Positions 17,358-25,945 of a stretch of DNA of 47,061 nucleotides are shown here, piece by piece (position 1 is the first letter of the stretch; the number at the start of each line of letters is the position of its first letter). The notes under the pieces were generated by a model. That model was not told the DNA's origin, searched no databases, and saw only the letters and a program-made list of their open reading frames with translations. Location: contig CAJTEM010000038.1 in assembly GCA_910575255.1 (NCBI GenBank), forward strand, positions 1-47,061. Direction: 5' to 3'. This DNA comes from Lachnospiraceae bacterium. Its GTDB lineage: Bacteria; Bacillota; Clostridia; Lachnospirales; Lachnospiraceae. Both the position numbers and the translations under genes were made by a program.

Positions 17358-17400
17358 GATAAAGAAAACGCCCCGGCGATTTTCTCTCGTCAAGGCGTTT
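17358..17400 (-). terminator. Terminator of the dehydrogenase remnant
   Basis: On the minus strand AAACGCC (17400-17394) pairs with GGCGTTT (17372-17366), followed by TCTTT. It lies 15 bases after the stop of the truncated dehydrogenase and so would have ended the original gene. Confidence 0.65.
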
Positions 17401-17414
17401 CTGCCGCATTCCCA

Positions 17415-17661
17415 TTACCAGGTAAGTATCACTTTTCCTGCATTACCCTCTTTCTCCTCTAATACGGAAAAGGCCTCCTCATACTTGTCTATCGGGATTA
17501 CATGTGTTATCAAATGATCTATTTGCTTCCGATGTTCCGATAAATACTGTATGGTTTCTGGAAATTTCTGATATTGATGACGTGTACCCAGGATAGTTAA
17601 TTCCTTTGCATTCACCTCTTTAAAATCTATGGGCAGAGGCTCCTCCCCATATGTCATCGCA
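17415..17661 (-). pseudogene. 5'-truncated zinc-type alcohol/polyol dehydrogenase
   Basis: Only the last 80 or so residues of a medium-chain dehydrogenase remain: DFKEVNAKELTILGTRHQYQ, then HVIPIDKYEEAFSVLEE and the end GKVILTW. This matches the C terminus of L-idonate/sorbitol-type dehydrogenases. The zinc-binding catalytic domain and the nucleotide fold are missing. The fragment begins right at the ACTAGT end of the 168-bp element, and its own terminator survives. The regulator fragment on the other side of the element suggests an ancestral divergent dehydrogenase/GntR pair. Confidence 0.8.
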
Positions 17662-17829
17662 ACTAGTATAACCCGTTTTAAATACCTTTCTGTTTCGGCA
17701 AGGATACTTTTCCGAGAGTGCAGAGGGAAAAGCGGAGGCGTAGTGGGGCTACGTTGAGCATTTTCCCTCTGTGCTATCGGGAAAGCAGACTGGCGAAACG
17801 GAAGGTTATTTAAAACGGGTTATACTAGT
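17662..17829. repeat. 168-bp palindromic element, complete copy
   Basis: The terminal inverted repeats begin ACTAGTATAACCCGTTTTAA on both sides and continue with mismatches (TACCTTTCTGTTTCGGCA against TAACCTTCCGTTTCGCCA). The interior folds on itself (CAGAGGGAAAA against TTTTCCCTCTG around GTAGTGGGGCTAC). It is coding-free. It is identical over 131 bases to the inverted copy at the window start and the same length as the diverged copy at 29254-29421. It sits exactly between two gene remnants. Confidence 0.88.
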
Positions 17830-17844
17830 ACAGCATTGCATTAA

Positions 17845-18063
17845 TTCTCGAGTAATCAGCACTCGCTGTTTCCGCCCTCTGCACGCCTGCTTTCCCTTCA
17901 GATAGAAAGCCCCGGCTTAATGGCGGATCAGCACGCCGCAATTGTCAATGCCATTAAAGATCATGATGAGGCCGCTTTTAAAAAAGCTATTTATATTCAT
18001 CTCAATAACATTAACTGTATCTACAGCAGAGAACACTCTGAATTTAAATATTACATAAAATAA
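17845..18063 (+). pseudogene. 5'-truncated GntR-family (FCD domain) regulator
   Basis: An open frame ending at TAA 18061-18063 encodes ADQHAAIVNAIKDHDEAAFK and then KAIYIHLNNIN. This is the terminal helix pair of the FCD ligand-binding domain of FadR-type GntR regulators. The HTH half and most of the FCD domain are missing, and the frame runs into stops toward the 168-bp element. It was originally divergent from the dehydrogenase fragment on the other side. It is too short for the usual ORF cutoffs from its ATG at 17920. Confidence 0.65.
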
Positions 18064-18080
18064 TTTCGCTACTACAAAAG

Positions 18081-18108
18081 AGGATACCCCTTCGGGCATC
18101 CCTTTTTC
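18081..18108 (+). terminator. Terminator after the GntR remnant
   Basis: GGATACCC-CTTC-GGGCATCC (one mismatch) followed by CTTTTTCTT. It lies 17 bases after the stop of the regulator fragment and may also serve the convergent ppk gene. Confidence 0.7.
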
Positions 18109-18127
18109 TTGTCTTTTATTTCCTTTC

Positions 18128-20269
18128 TCACCCCTCCGCCGGCACAAACCTCCTGGTATCATGTACGCTGGGGCTTACCTCCTGCCTTCTGGCCTCCGCC
18201 GCAGCCATAGCCTCATCACAGAACTGCTGCTGGGCCATAACCAGCTCCTTTCCTCGCTTGTCGATCTTCTCATAGCTTCCGTCCGGCTGCAGGATATGCG
18301 CCTTCACATTATCCTCCAGCTGCACCTTAAGAATGTGGATCACCTGCTCCTTTAAACCCGGGTCTTCGACCGGGAACATGATCTCCACCCGTTTATCTAA
18401 ATTCCGCGGCATCCAGTCTGCGCTTCCCATATAGACTTCTGCGCTCCCGTCATTCTCAAAATAGAAAATCCTTGCATGCTCCAGGAAGTTTCCGACAATG
18501 GAATGCACGCTGATATTATCGCTGAGTCCCGGCACGCCTGCCTTGAGGCAGCAGATTCCGCGCACCACCAGCTCGATCTTCACCCCAGCGCAGGACGCCT
18601 CATAGAGGCTGGCAATGATCTCCTTGTCACACAGCGAATTCATCTTGGCCATAATATGGGCATAGCTGCCGGCACGGGCATGCTCCGTCTCCCGGCGGAT
18701 CATCTTGATCAGCTTTCCCCTCAGCCACAGAGGCGCCAGAGACAATTTGTTCCAGGTCGGCGGCTCGGAGTATCCGGAGAGCATGTTAAACACAGCCGTT
18801 GCATCCTGGCCAATCTTCGGGTTGCAGGTCAGCATTCCGCAGTCCGTATACAGTCTGGCTGTGGAATCATTATAGTTACCGGTTCCCAGATGGACATAAC
18901 GGCGGATGCCATCCTCCTCCCGGCGCACCACCAGAGTGATCTTACAGTGAGTCTTAAGCCCCACCAGGCCATAGATCACATGGCAGCCTGCCTTCTCCAG
19001 CTTCCTGGCCCAGTTAATATTATTCTCTTCATCAAAACGCGCCTTCAGTTCCACCAAAACCGACACCTGCTTGCCGTTGTCCGCTGCCTCTGTCAGAGCT
19101 GCCACAATGGGGGAATGCCCGCTGACCCGGTACAGCGTCTGCTTAATGGCAAGAACCTCCGGATCCCTGGCTGCCTGCCGCACAAAGTTCACGACCGGAT
19201 CAAAGGTCTGATACGGATGATGCAGCAGAATGTCTCCTTTCCGGATGTTGGTGAAGATATCATCCTCATTCATTAACGCCGGTATGGGCTGCGGGGTATA
19301 CGGCTTTTCCTTGAGCTGATCAAAGCCCTTCATCCCATACAGCTTCATCAGGAATGTCAGGTCCAGAGGGCCCCCGATTTCATAGATATCTTCTGTCCCC
19401 ACGGAAAGTCCCTTGCGCAGAATCTTCAGGAGCCTTTTATCCACCTTCTCCTCAATCTCCAGGCGAATAACCTCGCCCCACTGGCGTTTCTTCAGCTGCT
19501 TCTGGATCTCCTCCAGAAGATCTACCGCCTCTTCCTCATCCAGGGTAAAATCAGCATTCCTCATGATCCGGAACGGATGGGCTGACACAATATTATAGTT
19601 CAAAAACAGCTCATGGATATTGCGCTCGATCACCTCTTCCAGAAGAATAATCCGGCGTGTCCCGTCCTGCCTGCCAGGCAGCTCTACGATCCTCGGGAGC
19701 ACGGAAGGCACCTGCACCATGGCAAACTCCAGAGAATCATCTCCTGACTTCTTCTGTACCAGTGCCGCAATATTCAGGGATTTATTACGGATCAACGGAA
19801 ACGGCCGGGAAGAATCGACTGCCATGGGCGTCAGCACCGGATAAACATTTTCCCGAAAATATCCGTCCACAAACCGCTTTTCTTCATCCTCCAGCTCCTC
19901 ATGTCCCCAGAGAATCTGCAGTCCCTGCTGCTTCAGTGCCGGAAGCAGCGATCTGCCATAGGTAGAATACTGCAATTCCACCAGCCGATGGGTCTTCTCC
20001 GAGATCAATGCCAGCTGCTCCTCTGCCCGCAGTCCGGCGATATCCGTCTTCTTATACCTGGCATGAACCTGATCCTTCAGAGATGCCACCCGCACCATAC
20101 AGAATTCATCCAGGTTCGATGAGGTGATACTCAAAAATTTCAGCCGCTCAAACAGCGGTATCGACTTATCCCTGGCTTCATGCAAAATCCGGTAATTGAA
20201 TTCCAGCCAGCTCAGCTCCCTGTTCACATAGTTTTTCGGATCCGTATAAATGTTTTCTATCTCTGCCAT
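18128..20269 (-). CDS. ppk: Polyphosphate kinase 1
   Basis: A 713-aa PPK1, which reversibly polymerises the ATP gamma-phosphate into polyphosphate. It shows the N domain opening NRELSWLEFNYRILHEA, the head domain, and the two PLD-like C domains. The autophosphorylated His lies in GLKTHCKITLVVR, and the second conserved His in FLEHARIFYF; the Arg/Lys ATP contacts are in LVELKARFDEENNINWARKL. The ATG at 20269 is used; a TTG four codons earlier is possible. It is the last of a minus-strand run pheA-ppx-ppk, so synthesis and breakdown of polyphosphate are probably co-expressed. Confidence 0.95.
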   Translation of the reverse strand: MAEIENIYTDPKNYVNRELSWLEFNYRILHEARDKSIPLFERLKFLSITSSNLDEFCMVRVASLKDQVHARYKKTDIAGLRAEEQLALISEKTHRLVELQYSTYGRSLLPALKQQGLQILWGHEELEDEEKRFVDGYFRENVYPVLTPMAVDSSRPFPLIRNKSLNIAALVQKKSGDDSLEFAMVQVPSVLPRIVELPGRQDGTRRIILLEEVIERNIHELFLNYNIVSAHPFRIMRNADFTLDEEEAVDLLEEIQKQLKKRQWGEVIRLEIEEKVDKRLLKILRKGLSVGTEDIYEIGGPLDLTFLMKLYGMKGFDQLKEKPYTPQPIPALMNEDDIFTNIRKGDILLHHPYQTFDPVVNFVRQAARDPEVLAIKQTLYRVSGHSPIVAALTEAADNGKQVSVLVELKARFDEENNINWARKLEKAGCHVIYGLVGLKTHCKITLVVRREEDGIRRYVHLGTGNYNDSTARLYTDCGMLTCNPKIGQDATAVFNMLSGYSEPPTWNKLSLAPLWLRGKLIKMIRRETEHARAGSYAHIMAKMNSLCDKEIIASLYEASCAGVKIELVVRGICCLKAGVPGLSDNISVHSIVGNFLEHARIFYFENDGSAEVYMGSADWMPRNLDKRVEIMFPVEDPGLKEQVIHILKVQLEDNVKAHILQPDGSYEKIDKRGKELVMAQQQFCDEAMAAAEARRQEVSPSVHDTRRFVPAEG

Positions 20270-20332
20270 AATCTGTCTCAAAGCCTCCCGGCCTTCCTCC
20301 CTGTGCCATCTATTGTAGTGCTTCTGTCACCT

Positions 20333-21895
20333 TCACATATTCTTTTTCTGCTTCAATACCGGTCGGATTCCATAAATCTCCTCAAAGAAATCCGCCTTTT
20401 CTTCTATGGACAATGCCTCCAGTGTCACATCCCCCACATAATCTGTGTTGATTATCAGCTTATTATTCTTGATCACAATCCGGCAATTATTCAGCTTATT
20501 GCTGTGACTGCGATCCATGGAATTGGCCAGCCGCAAGATAGCTGTCAGCTTTGCCACCGTCAATGTCAGATTATCCGGGGTCGCCAGCCTCGAACTCCTT
20601 GACGGCTTTGCATCAATCTTTATGTCATTATACTGAAAGGTCTTCAAATGATAACGAACCACATTCGCCACGATCTCCCGCTCCACATGTGACAGACCGA
20701 TAATCTCCGTAGCCATGATGATATTATAGGCATACTCTGTGGCATTGCGCATGGTCACAAACTTCCCGCAGGAATGCAGATCCGCCGCAATCTGCAAGAG
20801 CAGGCGTTCTCTGTCCTTGAGTCCATGGTACTTTTTCATGCTGTCAAATACCTGCAGGGCGGCATTCTCCACTGCCTGAATATGGGGCATGTGACATTTG
20901 TAACGCTTTGCCATGTTCCGGGATGCCACGATAATATCATTGGAAAAATTATGGTTAAACTTTAAGAGCTTCCGCTCCTCCGCATAATCCGCCGCAATTC
21001 CGTCCAGCATCAAAGTCCCCGGCACCCAGATGCTGTCCGCGCCGGTCACCTCCAGCACCTGTCGGATAATCGTGGCCGCCGGGAGCAGAAGCGCCGCATA
21101 ACCGGCATTGAGTCCAAAGGTATCCTCGATCTGATCCAAGGTCATGCGTCCCAGAGTATCATAAAAATGATTGAATTCTTCCAGTGAAATCCGATCCCGG
21201 TGATTCACCTCCTCCATGATTCTCCGGTATAAAACCAGGGTCACCTTACCGACTCCGATCAGATGTTCAATCTTCTTGTCCTTCAGATAGATCTTGCGGA
21301 AAGTAACCAGTTCATTATCCACAATCTCCTGTATCAGCTTCTGCTCCTTTTCGGCTGTGGTCTTCATATGCCTCATACTTTCCACCAGACGGATAGCTCC
21401 CAACGGCAGATTCTGGGTGGAAACCAGAGAATCTTTGTCAAACAAAGATATCTGAGTACTCCCGTTTCCGACGTCAAGAATCGCGGTTCCCTTCTGGATT
21501 ACCTTCTGAAATTCCGCATCCTTGTAGGCAATCGCCTTATAGCTGATGAACCGCTGCTCGGAATTGCTGATAATCCGAACCTCAATCCCGGTTCTCACCC
21601 GGATCTGATCCACGACAATCTGACTGTTCTGCGCTTCTCTCAACGCGCTGGTGGCATAGGCCCGGCAGCTCTCCACCTGATAGCCCTTCATGATACGGGC
21701 AAACTCTGCCAGCACCTCACACATCTCATCCACCCTCTGGTAGCTGATCTTCCCGCAAAGCCAGGTGTCTTCTCCCAGGGCAATCGGATACCGCACCTGA
21801 TCGACGGGACGGATACCGAACTTCTCCGATACCTCATAGATTCCCATCTCCAGACCAGAAGAACCGATGTCGATTGCCGCAAATGTGCGTACCAT
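20333..21895 (-). CDS. ppx: Ppx/GppA-family exopolyphosphatase with HD-like C-terminal domain
   Basis: A 520-aa protein. The N-terminal ASKHA phosphatase fold (about 1-300) has AAIDIGSSGLEMGIYE, ATSALREA, the IISNSEQRFISYKAI region and the glycine-rich DVGNGSTQISLF. The C-terminal all-helical part (about 315-520) has an HD-like pattern with AADLHSCGKFV and IIGLSHVEREIVANVVRYH. The family hydrolyses terminal phosphate from polyphosphate or pppGpp; which one is not readable. The ATG at 21895 has GAGGAG upstream. It starts 24 bases after pheA and precedes ppk by 63 bases. Confidence 0.88.
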   Translation of the reverse strand: MVRTFAAIDIGSSGLEMGIYEVSEKFGIRPVDQVRYPIALGEDTWLCGKISYQRVDEMCEVLAEFARIMKGYQVESCRAYATSALREAQNSQIVVDQIRVRTGIEVRIISNSEQRFISYKAIAYKDAEFQKVIQKGTAILDVGNGSTQISLFDKDSLVSTQNLPLGAIRLVESMRHMKTTAEKEQKLIQEIVDNELVTFRKIYLKDKKIEHLIGVGKVTLVLYRRIMEEVNHRDRISLEEFNHFYDTLGRMTLDQIEDTFGLNAGYAALLLPAATIIRQVLEVTGADSIWVPGTLMLDGIAADYAEERKLLKFNHNFSNDIIVASRNMAKRYKCHMPHIQAVENAALQVFDSMKKYHGLKDRERLLLQIAADLHSCGKFVTMRNATEYAYNIIMATEIIGLSHVEREIVANVVRYHLKTFQYNDIKIDAKPSRSSRLATPDNLTLTVAKLTAILRLANSMDRSHSNKLNNCRIVIKNNKLIINTDYVGDVTLEALSIEEKADFFEEIYGIRPVLKQKKNM

Positions 21896-21918
21896 GCTGC
21901 TCACTCCTCTCTCCTCTT

Positions 21919-23046
21919 TCAATAATTCCCAAGAATTCTCATATTCTGCGCCTCTGCCGCCACTCCGTTCAACGCATTCTGAATCGCAGCATCTGCCAGA
22001 TTCCCTTCTATATCAATGAAAAACCGGTATTCCCAGCTTCTCCCCGGAATCGGCCTTGACTCGATCATCCGCATATTCACTCCATTAAAAATGAAATGTC
22101 CCAGAATATTGTAGAGCGTACCACTGCGGTGAGGCAGCTCAAAGGCAATGCTGACCTTTGCTGCATCCTTCCGGTACAGAGGCCGCCTGGACAGAATAAT
22201 AAAACGGGTCGTGTTATTCTTATTGTTCTGAATCTCTGGCCGAAGTACCTTCAGTCCGTAAAGCCTTCCTGCAATCTCACTGGCGATCGCAGCCTGGGTT
22301 CTGTCCTGATCCCCAACAACCTTTTTGGCCGCTACTGCGGTGTTCTCCAGGCTGATCTGCTTAACGCCTTTCTGCCCGTTCAGAAATTCTGAGCACTGCA
22401 TCAATGCCTGAGGATGAGAAAATATTGTCCGGATATCCTCTGCCTCTGCTTCCTGACATCCTAACAGCATATGACGAACCTGCACAAAAGTCTCTGCCAC
22501 AATGTGATTGGAATATTTGATCTGCAGATCATAATTATCGATCACCGCTCCGGCCGTAGAATTCTCAATCGGAAGCACACCATAATCCGCGCCCCCCTCC
22601 TGCACATCTTTCATAGCCTCCTCAAAGGTAGGGACATGGTAAATATCCGCCTTCTCCCCAAAATACTGCAGCGCAGCCGCATGGCCGTATGCCCCCTCCA
22701 CTCCCTGATAAACCACCCGGACCCCGTCCATGGGAAGCTTCTCCACCTGCTCATATCCCAGGTTCGCCCGTTGCCCTTGCTCTGCCATCATCCGGTACTG
22801 ATAACGGCGGCTGATCGTCATGAGCTGAGAAAAAAGCTCCTGAATGGCAGTCTGATTGTACTCGCCATGAGCCTGCTCTGCCACGGCTGCCAGCTTCTGC
22901 CGCTCCCTCTCCCCGTCAAACACCGGCTTTCCCGTGGCGATCTTGTATTCTGCCACATTGCCGCAGATCTTCATCCTTTTCTCAAATAATTCTACCAATT
23001 GCTGATCAATCCCATCCAACTGCCTTCTGCATTCCTGTAAATCCAT
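21919..23046 (-). CDS. pheA: Bifunctional chorismate mutase / prephenate dehydratase (P-protein)
   Basis: A 375-aa enzyme giving phenylpyruvate from chorismate for phenylalanine synthesis. The AroQ-type chorismate mutase is at about 1-90 (MDLQECRRQLDGIDQQLVEL, ERERQKL). The prephenate dehydratase domain is at about 108-285, with GVEGAYGHAAA and the catalytic LPIENSTAGAV. The regulatory ACT domain is at about 297-370, with the Phe-binding ESRPIPGRSWEYRFFID. The ATG has CGGAGG upstream. It is on the same strand and nearly contiguous with ppx. I see no T-box or attenuator leader in the 150 bases upstream. Confidence 0.95.
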   Translation of the reverse strand: MDLQECRRQLDGIDQQLVELFEKRMKICGNVAEYKIATGKPVFDGERERQKLAAVAEQAHGEYNQTAIQELFSQLMTISRRYQYRMMAEQGQRANLGYEQVEKLPMDGVRVVYQGVEGAYGHAAALQYFGEKADIYHVPTFEEAMKDVQEGGADYGVLPIENSTAGAVIDNYDLQIKYSNHIVAETFVQVRHMLLGCQEAEAEDIRTIFSHPQALMQCSEFLNGQKGVKQISLENTAVAAKKVVGDQDRTQAAIASEIAGRLYGLKVLRPEIQNNKNNTTRFIILSRRPLYRKDAAKVSIAFELPHRSGTLYNILGHFIFNGVNMRMIESRPIPGRSWEYRFFIDIEGNLADAAIQNALNGVAAEAQNMRILGNY

Positions 23047-23196
23047 AGTCTTTACGTCCTCCGTGTCTCTCTTCTGTCAGTCCCTCTGTCTGCAGATCTG
23101 TCCCATCCGCTGTGATGCCGGATCCACTGTCCGCAAATCTTCCCTCTGCCCTCATTGCCGGATCTATCTCTTCCAGTGCTTCTCCAGAATGCCCCT

Positions 23197-23979
23197 CTAT
23201 GCCTTCTGTACCCGCTGTCCTCCTATCATCTCTGTCCGGGTCTTCCTAAACTCCTGCTCTGCCTTCAGCATCTCAATGATCCGTTCTCTGGTATAAGCCC
23301 CGGAGCACTTTTTCAGCTCCTTTGGCAGCTCCTTCAGATAAATCGGTTCACCGAATTCAATGGTCACCTGAGATGGCCTCATAAAAGGAATGTGATTTTC
23401 AAAGATATCCGCAGTCCCGGTAATTGCTACCGGCACTACTGGACAGCCACTCTTTTCCGCGATTTTCAGACTTCCTTCCTTAAACGGCATCAACTCCAGC
23501 AGATCCTCGTTCTCGTTGCGGGTCCCTTCCGGAAAAATCCATAGGGAAATCCCCTGTTTCACCTTCTCAATCCCTTCCAGAATGGTCTTCAGACCTTCCT
23601 TGATATCCTTGCGGTTCAAAAACAGGCAGTTTACCAGCTCCATCCAGTTCACCAGCACCGGATACCGCGTCATCTCTTTCTTTGCCACAAATCCGGCCAG
23701 ATTCGGCACCACGCTATATCCCACTACAATATCAAAATAGCTCCTGTGATTTCCTACATATAAGACTGCCCCCTCCGGCACCCTTTCCTGCCCCTTTACC
23801 ACCAGCGTTGAACCGGTCAGCCTGAAGATCATGCGGAACATCGCCTGCACGATACGCAGACTGTGCTCCTGCTGCCTTTTGGGATTGAATTTCCGGATTA
23901 AATATTCTCCCGCCACCAGTGGAATACTGGCTGCAAGAAACCCAAAAAGTGCGATTACTACCAATAAAAAACGTATCAT
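23197..23979 (-). CDS. plsC: 1-acyl-sn-glycerol-3-phosphate acyltransferase
   Basis: A 260-aa membrane acyltransferase that makes phosphatidate from lysophosphatidate. The N-terminal membrane anchor is MIRFLLVVIALFGFLAAS. Acyltransferase block I is GNHRSYFDIVVGYS (NHxxxxD), block II contains NCLFLNRKDI, block III is IFPEGTRNENEDLL, and block IV is VPVAITGTADIF. I favour the ATG at 23979, with GAGAGGG upstream; the ATG at 23997 is also possible. The 150-base gap to pheA shows nothing structured. Confidence 0.92.
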   Translation of the reverse strand: MIRFLLVVIALFGFLAASIPLVAGEYLIRKFNPKRQQEHSLRIVQAMFRMIFRLTGSTLVVKGQERVPEGAVLYVGNHRSYFDIVVGYSVVPNLAGFVAKKEMTRYPVLVNWMELVNCLFLNRKDIKEGLKTILEGIEKVKQGISLWIFPEGTRNENEDLLELMPFKEGSLKIAEKSGCPVVPVAITGTADIFENHIPFMRPSQVTIEFGEPIYLKELPKELKKCSGAYTRERIIEMLKAEQEFRKTRTEMIGGQRVQKA

Positions 23980-24107
23980 TTGTCTGTCCCTCTCCATTCG
24001 ATTCCTATCTTATTCAGTATATAAAAAAAGGGAAGCAAAAACAAGTCATTTGCCTTCCTTTTTCTAATCTTTTTATTACTTTCGCGGGGCGGGATCCCAG
24101 TGGGTAC

Positions 24108-24244
24108 GCTCTGGAAAGAAAAAGGCTTCCCCGAATTGCGGGTTTCGAATGCAGAAACTCTAAGCTCGCAGAAATCTGCTAAAAGCTAAGATTTTCTATG
24201 CATTCTGCAAACGCAATTCGGGGAAGCCTTTTTCTTTCCAGAGC
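24108..24244. repeat. 137-bp inverted repeat with perfect 33-bp arms
   Basis: The arms 24108-24140 (GCTCTGGAAAG...CCGAATTGCG) and 24212-24244 are exact inverted repeats of 33 bases, followed inwards by a second imperfect stem (GCAGAAACTCTAAGCT against AGCTAAGATTTTCTATGC). It lies between DUF362 and plsC, both on the minus strand. On the minus strand the first arm has a TTTTTCTTTCCAGAGC end, so it could also act as a terminator. It has no coding content and looks like a palindromic repetitive element. Confidence 0.8.
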
Positions 24245-24284
24245 TGATATCTGCCAGCCTTGAAAAAACCACTCCTGTAAAACT

Positions 24285-25382
24285 CTAGCTTTCCCAGTTC
24301 TCTTTCAGGAATTTTACGATCTCTGACGCTTTCGGCGGGCAGCCTGGCAGACTTTTCTGAAAACAGGAGGTGCAGCTTCCCACACCGATCTCGCCTTTCG
24401 CGCCCCGATATCCCTGTCCGATGGCCACGGGCGGAAGGCCTTTTTTCAGCTCGCCGGCATCGTTCAGGCGATCCAAAGCGTAGATTAACGAACCGTAGCA
24501 GGCGCTGCAGGCATCCTTTGCTTCGGCAAACTGAGCCAGCTTCTGTACCCGGCGTGTCATGTGCGCTTTGGCTTCCGTGCCTGTCGGGGGATTCAGGCAC
24601 ACTATATTGGCGCTGGCCAGATCGGTGCTTCCCACCCCAAGCTTCTCCGCCAGTCCGATATAAGCTGCATCCTCTGTCCGGTATCCCATGCAGTCACAGA
24701 CAAAGGCATCGCAAAGCACCGGATCCTTAAAACCCAGAATCCGGTTCATCACCACAGGGTTCCCGCCTTCCTCAAAGTCCAGATCACCGCAGATGTTGTC
24801 CACCAGGATAAAGTCATTCTGCACAATGGTATTCAGATGGGCAATCGGTTTATGTAATCCCATGGTGTGAAAACGACGCTTCTCTGAATTCGGGATTAAT
24901 CCTTTATTGTTCTTCAGGGCACAGGTTACCACGGTCTGGCAATGTCCTTTGAGCACTGGCATGTTAATCCTGTAATCTGCTGCCATGGCCTGATCGCACA
25001 CCCGAATCCTCATTCCTGCCCCATTATATTCCGTTGAGGAATCCTTCTGCAAGTCCACAAAAGACACCTGGTATTTCCGGCATATTTTATCATACCCTGC
25101 TGCCCGGAAAGCGCGCTCTGTCTGTTCCCCCACCCAGGATCCCTCCATAATCGTAAGGTTCTGAAAGCCATGCCCCTGAAGGTATTCAATCGTCCCGGCC
25201 AAAAGCTCTCCATGGGTCGTGGCGCCATGTGACGGATCTGAGGCTGCCACCAGGTTAGGCTTTAATGCAATCTTCTTTTCTTGATCCCGGATATCCGCAG
25301 CCAGATTCGCCCGCTCCAGCAACTGTTTTGTCATTTCCTTGTAATCTGTCCCGTGGATCAGAAAAATATCCCTTTTTTTCAT
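24285..25382 (-). CDS. DUF362 domain protein with C-terminal Cys cluster
   Basis: A 365-aa protein of the DUF362 family, recognisable from ALKPNLVAASDPSHGATTH, MPVLKGHCQTVVTCALKNNKG and the later LVDNICGDLDFEEGG. The C-terminal part has several Cys residues (ACSACYGS and GSCTSCFQKSLPGCPP) that could bind an iron-sulfur cluster or zinc. The biochemical function of DUF362 is not established; some members carry ferredoxin domains. The ATG is preceded by AGGAGC. It lies between a palindromic element and the CmpB-like membrane gene. Confidence 0.85.
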   Translation of the reverse strand: MKKRDIFLIHGTDYKEMTKQLLERANLAADIRDQEKKIALKPNLVAASDPSHGATTHGELLAGTIEYLQGHGFQNLTIMEGSWVGEQTERAFRAAGYDKICRKYQVSFVDLQKDSSTEYNGAGMRIRVCDQAMAADYRINMPVLKGHCQTVVTCALKNNKGLIPNSEKRRFHTMGLHKPIAHLNTIVQNDFILVDNICGDLDFEEGGNPVVMNRILGFKDPVLCDAFVCDCMGYRTEDAAYIGLAEKLGVGSTDLASANIVCLNPPTGTEAKAHMTRRVQKLAQFAEAKDACSACYGSLIYALDRLNDAGELKKGLPPVAIGQGYRGAKGEIGVGSCTSCFQKSLPGCPPKASEIVKFLKENWES

Positions 25383-25442
25383 TTTGCTCCTGTTCCTTTC
25401 CCTTCGTGCAAAGCAGTTGCCGGCATCTCCCCGCCGGCTCCT

Positions 25443-25880
25443 TCAGTGCCTCCTCCGTTTCGTGATCTGTTCAAACAATAATCCGGTCATAAACCACAGC
25501 GGTGCAAAATCCAGACGAATCAGTCCATTGACACTGGCCATACGGCCGCTGTAATCCCAGGGGCACATGCCCCGCGCCCGCAGCCACATCCCTGCCAGAT
25601 ATTCTGTGGTAAAGATCAGCACCATATCCAGCATTCCATGCCGCACGATACGGTCTGACGGACGGATCTGAAGCTCCCCGATCCAGCGGTCCACCATGGT
25701 GCTGATCGGTGCCAGCAGCGCCCCCATACCATAGATGGGAAACATCAGCAAGGAGGTTCTGCCGATCAGTCGCCAGTCATGGGCCAGTATCGATTCCACA
25801 GAGGTAAAGATCACCTCCAGGCACCAGCCGGTAACTCCGCACTTAAAAAAATTAATGGGTAAGTCTTTTATTCTGCTCAT
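25443..25880 (-). CDS. Putative ABC transporter permease-like membrane protein (CmpB family)
   Basis: A 145-aa membrane protein resembling the ABC_trans_CmpB (PF06541) family: N-terminal FFKCGVTGWCLEVIFTSVES, then SLLMFPIYGMGALLAPIS, then IFTTEYLAGMWLR and PWDYSGRMASVNGLIRLDF. Three to four hydrophobic segments are seen. The family name comes from weak similarity to permeases, and transport is unproven. No clear ribosome-binding site precedes the ATG at 25880. Confidence 0.78.
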   Translation of the reverse strand: MSRIKDLPINFFKCGVTGWCLEVIFTSVESILAHDWRLIGRTSLLMFPIYGMGALLAPISTMVDRWIGELQIRPSDRIVRHGMLDMVLIFTTEYLAGMWLRARGMCPWDYSGRMASVNGLIRLDFAPLWFMTGLLFEQITKRRRH

Positions 25881-25945
25881 GAGAGTAGTATGTATGGCTT
25901 ATATCCAATCTATGCATTTTTGAATCGGAATCTGTTCCCGCCATC

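Noticed and set aside
23047-23196. Possible T-box or phe leader upstream of pheA
   Set aside because: I looked for a T-box motif, a Phe-rich leader peptide and paired hairpins and saw none.
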